Source: JAIBDK01 sp965261915 (GTDB taxonomy: Bacteria > Pseudomonadota > Gammaproteobacteria > Arenicellales > Poriferihabitantaceae). Taken from it: DNA of 64,000 nt. A model generated the notes under the pieces. It made no database searches, had not been told where the DNA came from, and was given only the letters and a program-made list of their open reading frames with translations. The stretch spans positions 2,232,001-2,296,000 of the forward strand of contig CBDHDW010000013.1 of assembly GCA_965261915.1 (NCBI GenBank), in the 5' to 3' direction. This document shows positions 1 through 8,881 of the stretch, piece after piece (positions within the stretch are counted from its first letter, which is position 1; every line of letters starts with the position of its first letter). Position numbers and translations under genes: made by a program.

Positions 1-38
1 CGCCTGAAGACGAAAAGTCGCCAACCTTTCAGCCATTT

Positions 39-1478
39 ATGAAGAATAAAAACGACAGTAAGAACGTGGAAAATGACCCTCCCCAAAGCAAGCTTTGGGG
101 AGGGAGATTCAATGTTCCAACCGATGAGCTTATGGAAAAATTTTCCCAATCGGTTAGCTTTGATCATCGACTCTATCGACAGGATATCGCGGCTTCTCTG
201 GCCCATGTCGGCATGCTGGCGCAGCAAAATATCATCACAGGTGTGGAGTTGGAAGATATAGAGCGTGGTTTGTTGGAAATACAGCATGAAATCGAGAGAG
301 GCGAATTCGTTTGGTCGGAATCGCTTGAAGATGTACACATGAACATCGAGGCCGCACTCACCGAGAAAATTGGCGATGCCGGTAAAAAACTTCATACCGC
401 GCGCTCCCGTAACGACCAAATCGCCACAGACGTGCGGTTATATGCAAGAGCGCAAGTCGATCGCCTGAGTGATCTGCTGGGTTCCGTTCAATCGGCTTTG
501 ATCGTTCTCGCGAATGCTGAATCAGCAACACTGATGCCCGGTTTTACGCACATGCAATCTGCGCAGCCGGTTACGTTTGGCCATCACATACTCGCCTGGA
601 ATGAAATGTTTCAGCGAGACTATGAACGATTAATGGATTGCCGAAAACGGATTAACATCTGCCCCCTGGGTAGTGCCGCGTTGGCAGGAACCAGTTATCC
701 CATTGACCGCTACATGACAGCAAAACAGCTCGGTTTTGATTCGGTGTCAAATAACTCCATGGATTCGGTATCTGACCGGGATTTTTTGATTGAGTTGTGT
801 TCAGCGGCAAGTCTGATGATGATGCATTTCTCCAGGGTTGCAGAAGAACTGGTTTTATGGTCATCGCCAGCTTTTGATTTTGTTGATATTGGCGATGCGT
901 TTTGTACCGGATCCAGCATTATGCCGCAAAAGAAAAACCCCGATGTCGCAGAGTTGACCCGAGGAAAAAGCGGTCGAGTGGTTGGTAATCTGATGGCTTT
1001 GCTGACCCTCATGAAGGGACAGCCGTTGAGTTATAACCGCGATAATCAGGAAGATAAAGAACCCTTGTTTGATACTGTGGACACAGCGGCCATTACGCTT
1101 CAGGTTTTTGCTGCCATGATTCCGTCGATCACCGTAAAACGAGAGCATATGCGAGAGGCTGCAGCAAGCGGTTTTTCAACGGCGACGGACCTCGCCGACT
1201 ATCTGGTTCGAAAAGGCATGCCATTTCGAGACGCCCATGAAGTCGTTGGGAAAATTGTAGCTTTCGCCGTAGAGCAGAAATCCATGCTGCCGGAAATCTC
1301 GCTTGAAGATCTAAGATCCTTTTCCGGAATGATCGAAAACGATGTTTTTAAAATACTCGACGTCGAAGGTTCGGTTGCGTCACGGGACCATATTGGCGGC
1401 ACTGCCCCTAAGCAGGTAGAAACCGCCGTTCAAAACGCACGTAAATTACTCGATGCACGGCAACAGCATCCGGTATAG
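39..1478 (+). CDS. argH: Argininosuccinate lyase
   Basis: Cytosolic lyase that splits argininosuccinate into arginine and fumarate, the last step of arginine synthesis. The 479-residue product has the fumarase/aspartase superfamily signature GSSIMPQKKNPD near residues 291-302, the opening KLWGGRF block that marks ArgH, and the HTARSRNDQ substrate loop. The length fits the family (about 460) with a polar N-terminal extension of roughly 17 residues, so a slightly later start is possible. It is followed by lptM and lysA on the same strand, an order common in gammaproteobacteria. Family assignment is secure; the exact start is not. Confidence 0.97.
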   Translation: MKNKNDSKNVENDPPQSKLWGGRFNVPTDELMEKFSQSVSFDHRLYRQDIAASLAHVGMLAQQNIITGVELEDIERGLLEIQHEIERGEFVWSESLEDVHMNIEAALTEKIGDAGKKLHTARSRNDQIATDVRLYARAQVDRLSDLLGSVQSALIVLANAESATLMPGFTHMQSAQPVTFGHHILAWNEMFQRDYERLMDCRKRINICPLGSAALAGTSYPIDRYMTAKQLGFDSVSNNSMDSVSDRDFLIELCSAASLMMMHFSRVAEELVLWSSPAFDFVDIGDAFCTGSSIMPQKKNPDVAELTRGKSGRVVGNLMALLTLMKGQPLSYNRDNQEDKEPLFDTVDTAAITLQVFAAMIPSITVKREHMREAAASGFSTATDLADYLVRKGMPFRDAHEVVGKIVAFAVEQKSMLPEISLEDLRSFSGMIENDVFKILDVEGSVASRDHIGGTAPKQVETAVQNARKLLDARQQHPV

Positions 1479-1511
1479 AATCAGCCTATACGAGATAATC
1501 AATTCAACGCT

Positions 1512-1685
1512 ATGAATAAAATACTTTCTTTAATACTGATCAGCCTGTTTATGCTGTCTGCCTGTGGACAGAGCGGTTCGCTTTATATTCCGGGAACACC
1601 GGCAGATGAAGCATCCGAGGCGGTTGAAACTGAAGTCGCAGAAGAAGAGGAAGCAACGGAATCTTCTGCGACAACTACCGAATAA
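1512..1685 (+). CDS. lptM: Small LptM-like (YifL) lipoprotein
   Basis: A 57-codon gene between argH and lysA. The product opens with a hydrophobic signal and a lipobox ending LSAC, then GQSGSLYIP, the short conserved block of LptM/YifL lipoproteins, followed by an acidic tail rich in Glu, Ala and Thr. LptM is known to bind the LptD-LptE outer-membrane LPS translocon and to help LptD mature. The position immediately upstream of lysA is the classical one for this gene. The identification rests on the lipobox, the G-LY-P motif and the context, because the protein is too short for more. Confidence 0.85.
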   Translation: MNKILSLILISLFMLSACGQSGSLYIPGTPADEASEAVETEVAEEEEATESSATTTE

Positions 1686-1756
1686 AATCGTACTGTAACC
1701 TTCATCAGGGTCACTCTGTCTTGGTTTCCGAGCGCTAATCGGATATGGTTTAAACC

Positions 1757-3010
1757 ATGGATCACTTTCAATTTAAAGACGCTCGCCTGCATTGCGAGGA
1801 AGTCGCTTTATCGACTATCGCTGACGAGATTGGTACTCCCTGCTTTGTCTATTCGTGTGCAACGCTCGAACGACACTGGCATGCGTTTAACAACGCTTTT
1901 GGGGACTATCCTCACCATATTTGTTATGCAGTAAAGGCAAATGGGAATCTGGCGATTTTAAGCTTGCTCGCAAAGCTGGGATCCGGTTTTGACATCGTCT
2001 CCGGCGGTGAGTTGAAAAGAGTTATAGCGGCTGGCGGAGATCCGGCAAAAACAGTCTTTTCCGGTGTTTGCAAACAGGATTGGGAAATTCGCGATGCGTT
2101 GAATGCCGGTATCGACTGTTTCAATATCGAGTCCAAAGGTGAGCTTGAACAAATCAGTGCAATCGCCGGATCGATGAAAAAAATTGCCAGCATTGCAGTG
2201 CGAATTAACCCCGAAGTAGATGCAAAAACCCATCCCTATATTTCCACCGGCTTGCGTAGTAACAAATTTGGTCTCGAACCCGCGGCGGCGATGCAAACAT
2301 ACGAAAAAGCCCAGGCTGATCCCAACATTCATATACAGGGTGTGGCCTGCCATATTGGTTCACAATTAACTGACCTTGCGCCGTATCGTGATGCATTACA
2401 GAAAATGCTCGACTTCATTGATTCTTTGGAAGCCAAAGGAATCGAAATTGAGCAAATCGACTTTGGTGGTGGATTGGGGGTGCGTTACAGCGACGAAGAG
2501 CCACCTAGCCCGGATCAATACTGGACTGTGCTTTCTGATCTGTTGTCTTCACGAAATAAAATCATTCCGGTCGCCATAGAGCCGGGTCGCGCGATCGTTG
2601 CCAATGCAGGGGCTTTACTGACTACGGTATATAGTCTGAAACATAACGAAGATGCCAGCTTCTGTATTGTCGACGCCGGGATGAATGATTTGATTCGACC
2701 CGCCTTGTATCAGGCCTATCAGGAAATCGTGGAAGTCGAACCCACTGGCGACGCTGAAGAAATCGTTTGCGATGTTGTTGGTCCGGTTTGCGAAAGCGGC
2801 GATTTTCTCGGCAAGCAAAGGACGCTCAAGGTCGCGGCCGGCGACCGACTTGCAGTCAGAACCTCCGGGGCATACGCATCAGCCATGAGCTCCAACTATA
2901 ATGGTCGTGCGCGCGCCGCCGAGATTATGGTGGATGGAGATCAATTCCATATTGTTCGACAACGCGAGACTTTGGAATCGTTGTACGATGGGGAGTCAGT
3001 TTTACCCTAG
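1757..3010 (+). CDS. lysA: Diaminopimelate decarboxylase
   Basis: PLP-dependent fold-III decarboxylase that converts meso-diaminopimelate to lysine. The 417-residue protein shows the PLP-lysine block YAVKANGN near the N-terminus, the HIGSQ motif, the glycine-rich FGGGLGV phosphate-binding loop, EPGRAIV, and the CESGDFLG and SGAYASAMSSNYN blocks of the C-terminal barrel that build the dimer active site. Length is normal. It lies 71 bp after lptM on the same strand. In many relatives dapF follows lysA; here the next gene is a 5'-nucleotidase on the opposite strand, so dapF is either elsewhere or was moved. Confidence 0.97.
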   Translation: MDHFQFKDARLHCEEVALSTIADEIGTPCFVYSCATLERHWHAFNNAFGDYPHHICYAVKANGNLAILSLLAKLGSGFDIVSGGELKRVIAAGGDPAKTVFSGVCKQDWEIRDALNAGIDCFNIESKGELEQISAIAGSMKKIASIAVRINPEVDAKTHPYISTGLRSNKFGLEPAAAMQTYEKAQADPNIHIQGVACHIGSQLTDLAPYRDALQKMLDFIDSLEAKGIEIEQIDFGGGLGVRYSDEEPPSPDQYWTVLSDLLSSRNKIIPVAIEPGRAIVANAGALLTTVYSLKHNEDASFCIVDAGMNDLIRPALYQAYQEIVEVEPTGDAEEIVCDVVGPVCESGDFLGKQRTLKVAAGDRLAVRTSGAYASAMSSNYNGRARAAEIMVDGDQFHIVRQRETLESLYDGESVLP

Positions 3011-3044
3011 ACTCGAAGCGCTGCTGCTGACGGTTCGCGCCAGT

Positions 3045-3956
3045 TTATTGATTTACAACCCCATTGGGCACATGTCCCGTCGGCACGTGTTGCCGTGCGG
3101 AATCGCAATGCCCCTTTTGATCGTCGAAAAAAATGTCAGCACCAAATGTTTTCAGAAACTGACCCTTGTCCATACCGCCGAGAAAATAGCTTTCATCGAT
3201 TCGAATGTCCCAGGCACGCAGGGTTTTGATGACGCGTTCGTGGGCGGGGGCGCTTCTGGCGGTGATCAATGCGGTACGAATTGGGGAATCTGCGTTGTTA
3301 TCCCATTTGGTTTGTTGAATTCGGTGTAGTGCGGCAAGAATCTTTTTGAACGGGCCGCCGGGCAAGGGATCATTTGCAGCCTGTTTTTCATTTTCAGTAA
3401 ACGCCTCGAGCCCTTCCTGTTGAAATACCATTTCTGCTTCATCAGAAAACAAAACTGCGTCACCATCAAATGCGATTTTCAATTGATCCGCTGAGCTGTT
3501 GCCGGTTTGGGACGGCAATATGGTGGCAGCTGCGTGACCTGCGGCGAGAGCCTGATTAACGTCGGCAGGGTCGGCGGAAAGAAACAGATCTGCTTCAAAT
3601 GCATCGAGGTACTCGTATGGTGACTGACCGCCGGTAAATGCCGCACGAGAAATATCAAGTCCGTAGTATTCGATAGAATTAAATACGCGAAGACCGGTAT
3701 CTGCACTATTGCGTGAAATTAATACAATCTCAACATGCTGTGCCTCAATATCGGTTTTATCCTGATTCAAATCGAGAAACTTTTTCACCATATTGAAAGC
3801 CACACCAGGGCTTAAAGTTTCTGTTTCGTGATTGATCTGGTATTGGCAGTAAGCATCGATTCCCTGTTCTGTATAGACTGCATGGCTGTCTGACATATCA
3901 AACAATGCTCTGGACGAGATTGCGATAACCAGGGTGTTTTCGAACGAAGTGGGCAT
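3045..3956 (-). CDS. 5'-nucleotidase (cytosolic NT5C1-like family)
   Basis: A 303-residue protein resembling the bacterial 5'-nucleotidase family of Pfam PF06189, which dephosphorylates nucleoside monophosphates. Family-like segments are the N-terminal LVIAISSRALFD (residues 9-20) with the nucleophile-type Asp at the end of a hydrophobic strand, FNMVKKFLDLN, the VLISRNSADTGLRVFNSI block, AFTGGQSPYEYL, and a C-terminal IFFDDQKGHCD that supplies the acidic metal ligands. No signal peptide is visible. It is encoded 4 bp downstream of aroE on the same strand, so the two are probably cotranscribed. The exact substrate cannot be read from sequence. Confidence 0.8.
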   Translation of the reverse strand: MPTSFENTLVIAISSRALFDMSDSHAVYTEQGIDAYCQYQINHETETLSPGVAFNMVKKFLDLNQDKTDIEAQHVEIVLISRNSADTGLRVFNSIEYYGLDISRAAFTGGQSPYEYLDAFEADLFLSADPADVNQALAAGHAAATILPSQTGNSSADQLKIAFDGDAVLFSDEAEMVFQQEGLEAFTENEKQAANDPLPGGPFKKILAALHRIQQTKWDNNADSPIRTALITARSAPAHERVIKTLRAWDIRIDESYFLGGMDKGQFLKTFGADIFFDDQKGHCDSARQHVPTGHVPNGVVNQ

Positions 3957-3960
3957 TGCT

Positions 3961-4875
3961 CTAGACAGTCATCATAATTTTACGTATGGCTTCGATTACC
4001 GCAGCGCTTGAGGGCCGGACATCATGCCATATTTCAAATGATAAAGCGGCCTGTTCAACGAGCATACCGAGACCATCAAAAGCACCGGCTGATCCCACTG
4101 AAAGCGCCCAACTCATGAAGATTGTGGGTTGATCACCATACATCATGTCATAGACGGTGGTATGCTCAGCGATGCATTGCGGACGAATTCCCGGAAGACT
4201 ATTATCGAGGCTGGCAGCCGTTCCGTTGATAATCAGGTCATAGGATTTAGCCGGCTCATGCTGCAGATGTTCAGCGGTTACGCTGTTACCATACTGATCC
4301 GCTAGAGCTTGAGCCTTGCTCAAGGTTCGGTTGCACACCGTAATGGCGAGTGGTTTTTGATCCAGCAGCGGACCCAGCACGCCGCGTACCGCACCACCGG
4401 CACCAATGATGAGGATATTTTTGTCGGCCAGTGAAAATCCAATATTATTTTGCAGATCGTTAACCCATCCCATGCCATCGGTATTGTCCCCATGAACTGA
4501 ACCATCGGGGTTAATCTTCAACGTATTAACCGCCTCCGCCGTGTTGGCGCGCTGACTGCAGGTATTCGCTGTCATCTGGCACAGTTTCCACGCTTCAACT
4601 TTGTAGGGCACTGTAATATTCAAGCCAGCACCGCCGTGTGCATTAAAATGGCTGACCGCCTGTTCGAAGCCGCCAGTATCAACCTGGATGCGGTCGTAAT
4701 CCATCCGTACACCACATTGTTGTGCGAACAGAGTGTGAATTTGCGGTGATTTACTGTGCTTCACCGGGTTGCCCATTACTGCAAAATGTGTGGGCCTGGC
4801 TTTAAAGTCGAATAAATCTGTCAATGCTGTCTGTTTGATTTCAATTGTCCAATTACGCGCCTGGTTTTGTTTCAT
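3961..4875 (-). CDS. aroE: Shikimate dehydrogenase
   Basis: NADPH-dependent reduction of 3-dehydroshikimate to shikimate in aromatic amino acid synthesis. Visible are the shikimate-binding block AVMGNPVKHSKSP, the catalytic Lys in ITVPYKVEA, the NTDGMGW segment, and the Rossmann loop LIIGAGGAVRGVLGPL followed by the NRT(L)SKA NADP-binding segment. I chose the Met that starts MKQNQARNW as start (304 residues); the longer open frame adds only 17 residues inside the upstream gene. It overlaps the 3' end of the thiamine pyrophosphokinase-like gene by 23 bp and is 4 bp from the downstream nucleotidase, so the three form a minus-strand operon. Confidence 0.94.
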   Translation of the reverse strand: MKQNQARNWTIEIKQTALTDLFDFKARPTHFAVMGNPVKHSKSPQIHTLFAQQCGVRMDYDRIQVDTGGFEQAVSHFNAHGGAGLNITVPYKVEAWKLCQMTANTCSQRANTAEAVNTLKINPDGSVHGDNTDGMGWVNDLQNNIGFSLADKNILIIGAGGAVRGVLGPLLDQKPLAITVCNRTLSKAQALADQYGNSVTAEHLQHEPAKSYDLIINGTAASLDNSLPGIRPQCIAEHTTVYDMMYGDQPTIFMSWALSVGSAGAFDGLGMLVEQAALSFEIWHDVRPSSAAVIEAIRKIMMTV

Positions 4876-5479
4876 CCAGGAGAAATAAAAATGTTGGCGC
4901 ATTCGTTTCCATATATATGGTGCCACTTGCTACATTACTCAATCCCAGCGAACTTAATGGAGAAAACGCAACCCCCGGATCACATTGGTATTTGCAATCA
5001 CCGGTTAAACGAATGTTCGCAGGTTCCAGTACCGCCAGACTAAATTCCCCAGCATGGCTTCGGCACCATTTTCCAGCACTGTATCCCACAACGGAATCGT
5101 CAAACCGGACGATTCCATTTCCCGCCCGAATTGACAGAAATCGACTCACCTCGCCAAAATTAAACCATTCGTGATCACGGCGGCCGCCGAGAAACCCAAA
5201 GAGATTGAGTACGCAGAATTCAACCGGAATTTCACTCAAAACAAAAGCCAGATCCGACAGCTCCTTATGCGGATTAAGTTTAATATCCATCTGAGCTTTC
5301 GCAGAGTCGCCGTCCCCGACGACGATACCGTTTTGCCCGATTCTGAAATCTGCACCACCATCCACATAAAGCAAGGGCTCAGCAAAATCATTTCTGCGGT
5401 AGTCTGTTGGCAGCATCGGCCCCACCAGGGTGATTTCCTGGCCGGCGTCAAACGGTGACAGGTATTGGGCAATATTCAT
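4853..5479 (-). CDS. Thiamine pyrophosphokinase-like protein
   Basis: A 208-residue protein with the thiamine pyrophosphokinase layout: VDGGADF near residues 39-45, VGDGDSA (the GDxDS metal-binding block), the LSDLAFVL segment, and GFLGGRRDHEWFNFGEV, equivalent to the GGRxDH motif that contacts ATP and magnesium. The family transfers pyrophosphate from ATP to thiamine to make ThDP. The C-terminal half ends in a beta-rich region like the thiamin-binding domain. The GDGDS form differs from the usual GDFDS, so substrate preference could differ. It is the first gene of the run leading into aroE. No riboswitch is visible upstream. Confidence 0.75.
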   Translation of the reverse strand: MNIAQYLSPFDAGQEITLVGPMLPTDYRRNDFAEPLLYVDGGADFRIGQNGIVVGDGDSAKAQMDIKLNPHKELSDLAFVLSEIPVEFCVLNLFGFLGGRRDHEWFNFGEVSRFLSIRAGNGIVRFDDSVVGYSAGKWCRSHAGEFSLAVLEPANIRLTGDCKYQCDPGVAFSPLSSLGLSNVASGTIYMETNAPTFLFLLDETKPGA

Positions 5480-5570
5480 TTAAGGGCAAGTAAAAATAAT
5501 TACGGGTTATTCATAGCGGTATGATGGCTTTATCCTACATTCTCATCTGCGGGTGTTGAATTATTTCCAT

Positions 5571-6310
5571 GAGACTTTTGCATAATCTACAAAACACTCG
5601 GCGCAACTCACAAACAACGTAATTTTTTATAAATTTGCCTCATTTTTTCGCCCATGTTCTCTCAATCATCAATACGACACTAAAAAAGCCTCTATTTCGG
5701 CACTTTTAACCGCTTTTAGTGGGTTTTAATCTGTTTTATTGCCCATTTAGGCGCAACTCTCCTTTAAACGTTGCAGTTCTTTGAAAATATTCATCCCAGT
5801 TTTAAGGTTATGGCTCATGGCAATCAGATGTGCACGGGTTTTGTTTCTGGCTAACCCCATGTATCTTGCCTTGCCTAATCCGTGATGCAGTTTGAGCAAA
5901 CCAAAGGTGCGTTCAACCACATAGCGGACACTGGAGTACATTTTATTCTGTGCTTTTTGTTGCGCCGTTAATGGTGTGTTGCGATAAGCCCGGTGCAGGA
6001 TTCTATTGTTTGTCTTACCCAGTTTACGGTCATTGTCTTTGTTGGCATAAGCACTGTCTGCGTAAACTTGTCCACGCCTATCGCCTAACAGATGGTCAAA
6101 CTCCCCAAAATCATGCAATGAATCAGGCACATTGCCAGGCGTATAGGTCATTTTCTTGATAGCCATCTTCATCAGTATTGGCGTGCAACTTAAATCCGTA
6201 GGTGCTTTTACGCTTACCGTCTGCCGCCGTTTTCACGTTCCAGGCCGCTTCCGGGTCTTGGGTATTGTCGCCTTGTTGGTTCTTTTTAGGTGGATTTATG
6301 CAAAGGTCTC
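5571..6310. mobile_element. IS5-like element, internally deleted
   Basis: A 740-bp element bounded by 15-bp imperfect inverted repeats: GAGACTTTTGCATAA at 5571-5585 and the reverse complement of GAGACCTTTGCATAA at 6296-6310. Inside lies the C-terminal half of an IS5-family transposase on the minus strand. The transposase N-terminal half is missing: the right end runs straight into mid-protein sequence, as expected for an internal deletion that kept both ends. No clear target duplication is seen in the flanking bases. It lies upstream of the thiamine pyrophosphokinase-like gene and beside the AT-rich restriction cassette. The IS family call comes from the transposase fragment. Confidence 0.75.
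5747..6310 (-). pseudogene. IS5-family transposase, truncated and frameshifted
   Basis: Two overlapping minus-strand frames together give the C-terminal part of an IS5-family DDE transposase. The upstream frame carries QDPEAAWNVKTAADGKRKST and YGFKLHANTDEDG; the downstream frame picks up at IKKMTYTPGNVPDSLHDF and continues through YADSAYANKDN, VVERTFGLLKLHHGLGKARY and the terminal helix. The switch between frames lies near 6150-6160, where the two frames share the DEDG/IKKMTY junction. The first DDE Asp region is lost with the N-terminus, so the enzyme cannot be active. It is a relic inside the deleted element. Confidence 0.85.
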
Positions 6311-6417
6311 TTTGCACACTAATCCTATCAGAAATAACCGCCTGAATCATAACCTGCCCAGGTTCAATACCGATGAAACAAATCGGGTGCCTGCATGAGG
6401 TTCTGATACGGGCGATT

Positions 6418-7503
6418 TTATTTCCCCGACTTTCTTCTATTGTCTTCTCTGCATAGCATTTGGCAATTTTCTTCTATAGTTTTTCCTCCTTCGTGCCACG
6501 GTGTTATGTGGTCAGCCTCCATTTCTGAAATGTCAAAATGCTTTTTACAAGCCACACAAATTCCTTTTTGCTTTTCATATACTTTCTGTCTTTGGGCATC
6601 AGAAAATGCACGAATGGAAAGATATTTTTCATCGCGCGTTAGGATATATGGATAAATACCGTTCTTTTTTATCACATCATCATCGAGTATCAGTCTGGCA
6701 GTTTCTGCTTCAATTTTTTTCGTATCGCATATTTCATCTTTATATTCATTATAAAGCACACCCCAATCCACGCCTTTCATAAATTTTACTCTTTTTACTG
6801 TAAAGGTGCCCTCAACCCATGTAATCACAGATTGAAAATATATCCATAAAGCATTCGCGTTTTGATCATGCTGATGTTTCGACATATAATCTTCTATCTT
6901 GCCTTTAGAAATCCACTTAATAGCGGTTTCTAAATATTCTTGTCTTATTGGTGAACCCTTTATATAGTCACTCCCAATTCCATAAGCAGCGCAGCCATTT
7001 CTACTAAAATAACGCTTAGCATCTGAAACCCAAGAGCCTGAATAAACTGCATTTCTCAATTCTTGATTTGTTAGTTTTTCTCCAGCAATGTTAATTATTT
7101 TAAACCAATCCAGTTTTTCTTTATCTGTCCCATCACAAAAATACACCATCAATTTATAATTCAAAATCTGGTCTTTTTCGTTTTTTTGCAGATTATGAAA
7201 AGCCAGTCCATTTATTGAAAAATCTCCCTCTACATACTGACAAACTGATATTGTTCTTTGTTGTCCGTCGATGATCTCAAAATCTCCATATTCTCTAACT
7301 GCCCAATACATTACATTGAGAGGGAAGCCTTTTTTTATCGTATCGATGGCGGCATTTCGTTGTTTATCCTTGTAGATAAACTCTCGTTGATAGGGTGGAC
7401 GAATATCCAATCTGCCACCAAAACCTATAACTCCGTTTTCTTCATTATCTTCAAAGTCGTTGGTTAACTCACGAACCGTTATTTCTTTGAGTTCTATTTT
7501 CAT
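6418..7503 (-). CDS. DUF262 (GmrS-like) plus HNH nuclease fusion
   Basis: A 361-residue protein combining two nuclease-system modules. The N-terminal DUF262/ParB-like part has IRPPYQREFIY (residues 34-44) and the hallmark DGQQRTIS (79-86), which in GmrS and SspE-type proteins is linked to NTP hydrolysis. The C-terminal part is an HNH nuclease with CVACKKHF, the catalytic EADHITPWHEGG and the zinc-type NCQMLCREDN. The base composition is visibly AT-rich compared with neighbours. Its start overlaps the stop of the upstream EcoRI-type methylase as ATGA, implying translational coupling. I infer a restriction enzyme partner of that methylase, but a modification-dependent nuclease is also possible. 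Confidence 0.82.
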   Translation of the reverse strand: MKIELKEITVRELTNDFEDNEENGVIGFGGRLDIRPPYQREFIYKDKQRNAAIDTIKKGFPLNVMYWAVREYGDFEIIDGQQRTISVCQYVEGDFSINGLAFHNLQKNEKDQILNYKLMVYFCDGTDKEKLDWFKIINIAGEKLTNQELRNAVYSGSWVSDAKRYFSRNGCAAYGIGSDYIKGSPIRQEYLETAIKWISKGKIEDYMSKHQHDQNANALWIYFQSVITWVEGTFTVKRVKFMKGVDWGVLYNEYKDEICDTKKIEAETARLILDDDVIKKNGIYPYILTRDEKYLSIRAFSDAQRQKVYEKQKGICVACKKHFDISEMEADHITPWHEGGKTIEENCQMLCREDNRRKSGK

Positions 7504-8504
7504 AGCTTTTTGTTTCTAATTAAAATTCTTTTATATAGTCCTTTCCCATTAACAACAGGGGCATCGTATCTAGCATGTGGTAATTTAATCTGTTCCAACA
7601 TTCCGTCTCCACCCCTATCTGTGGTCCATATTATCTCAAATTGTTTGGGGTTGTATTTGTCCATAAAAGTAATAGGCACGCCCATCACCCCTTCATAATC
7701 CATCGGTATATCTTTTGTTTTATTTACGTTTATAGCATCATAATTATCATATTTTGGATATTCATCGGGAACATACTTTTTGTAAAGCATTAAATCTTCG
7801 TGACGTTTTGAAATGTCAAGATTTGTAAACCAAACAACATTCCGAAACTTTACAAGACCTGTTTCTTCGTTATATACGCCTTTTGTAAATTTTTTTGGAT
7901 GAGATGTTTGAAAATAAGCATTTCCTCCTTTAAATCCATAACCTATCCAAAGTCTGTTTTCTTTTATAAACTTGAATATTTCCTTATAGGTAATGGTATT
8001 TAAACTACCAATTATTATGAATTTTTTGTCATACTCAATCAGTTGATCGACATATTCTCTGAACAAAGAAAAAGGCGGATTGGTTACCACAATGTCGGCT
8101 TGTTTTAACAGTTCTATACTCTCTTCGCTTCTAAAATCACCATCGCCTTTTAAAGGAACTATGCCAATTTCCTCTGGGTCTGGGACGTGATTTCTATTCT
8201 TGTCACCATCGTATTCAAGGTAAATCGCCTGTTCGCAGTCATGTTGGCTAAACAAATCTCTATTTTGGTTTTTATAGCAGGTTGTAATTAATTTTCTAAG
8301 CCCTAACTTTTCAAAATTGTATGAAAAATAATGAAAGAAGTTGCTTATTCTTGGATCATCGCAATTACAATAAACAATTTTGTCTTTAAAGTGCTTTGTG
8401 TAATGTTTTAGCTCTCTTTCAATGTCGGAAAGCTGAGTATAAAACTCATCCTTTTTTGAGTTTTTTGCCTTATGTAAATTACTATTGAGCGAGGCTGAAG
8501 CCAT
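7500..8504 (-). CDS. EcoRI-type adenine-specific DNA methyltransferase
   Basis: A 334-residue protein of the EcoRI methylase family (Pfam EcoRI_methylase). It shows KKDEFYTQ (residues 17-24) as the motif X region, VYCNCDDPRISNF as the SAM-binding strand, and the catalytic amino-methylase motif NPPF at 142-145 (TNPPFSLFREYVDQL). Such enzymes methylate adenine N6; the target sequence cannot be read from the protein. It is the first gene of the AT-rich cassette and overlaps the DUF262-HNH gene by 4 bp. The cassette sits 18 bp from a LysR gene that has lost its C-terminal domain, so the insertion probably removed it. Confidence 0.88.
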   Translation of the reverse strand: MASASLNSNLHKAKNSKKDEFYTQLSDIERELKHYTKHFKDKIVYCNCDDPRISNFFHYFSYNFEKLGLRKLITTCYKNQNRDLFSQHDCEQAIYLEYDGDKNRNHVPDPEEIGIVPLKGDGDFRSEESIELLKQADIVVTNPPFSLFREYVDQLIEYDKKFIIIGSLNTITYKEIFKFIKENRLWIGYGFKGGNAYFQTSHPKKFTKGVYNEETGLVKFRNVVWFTNLDISKRHEDLMLYKKYVPDEYPKYDNYDAINVNKTKDIPMDYEGVMGVPITFMDKYNPKQFEIIWTTDRGGDGMLEQIKLPHARYDAPVVNGKGLYKRILIRNKKL

Positions 8505-8522
8505 TACTTTATCAGTTCCTTA

Positions 8523-8807
8523 TTAAGTCAGGTTGTCAATCTCAACAGGTAAGGCTATTTCCTGTTGTGCTCGCTCCCAGGATTGTGCGCAGTTCTGCGC
8601 ATGGCGAACCAGCTTTTGACCTGCATCGGTTAACTCAACCGCGGCACGTTTTCGTATATATAGTTGGTGATTGAGGCGCTGCTTGAGATGTTTCATTCGT
8701 GTACTGATAGCCGATTGGGTGATATGCAAGCGCTCCGCCGCTTCCTGAAAACTTCCCGCCGAAGCGATCTCCAAAAAGGCGCGCATGTCATCAATATAAC
8801 AATGCAA
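8523..8807 (-). pseudogene. LysR-family regulator, DNA-binding domain only
   Basis: Only 94 codons remain of a LysR-type transcriptional regulator that would normally be about 300. The winged helix-turn-helix is intact: MRAFLEIASAGSFQEAAERL, ITQSAISTRMKHLKQRL and the wing with LYIRKRAAVELTDAGQKL. The open frame stops within the linker helix right beside the AT-rich methylase cassette, and no effector-binding domain is present. The gene is divergent from the truncated dehydrogenase at 8882, the usual layout for a LysR regulator and its target. A HTH-only product could still bind DNA, but I treat it as a remnant. Confidence 0.8.
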
Positions 8808-8881
8808 TAATATTCATTATACTTGATTAAGATACTCGAGTTACAATCTCGTCCACATTTTTGAATCGTATTTGTCAGGGT

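Noticed and set aside
710..1012. Long antisense frames within argH and other genes
   Set aside because: They are shadows of well-supported genes on the other strand, with no start signals or domains.
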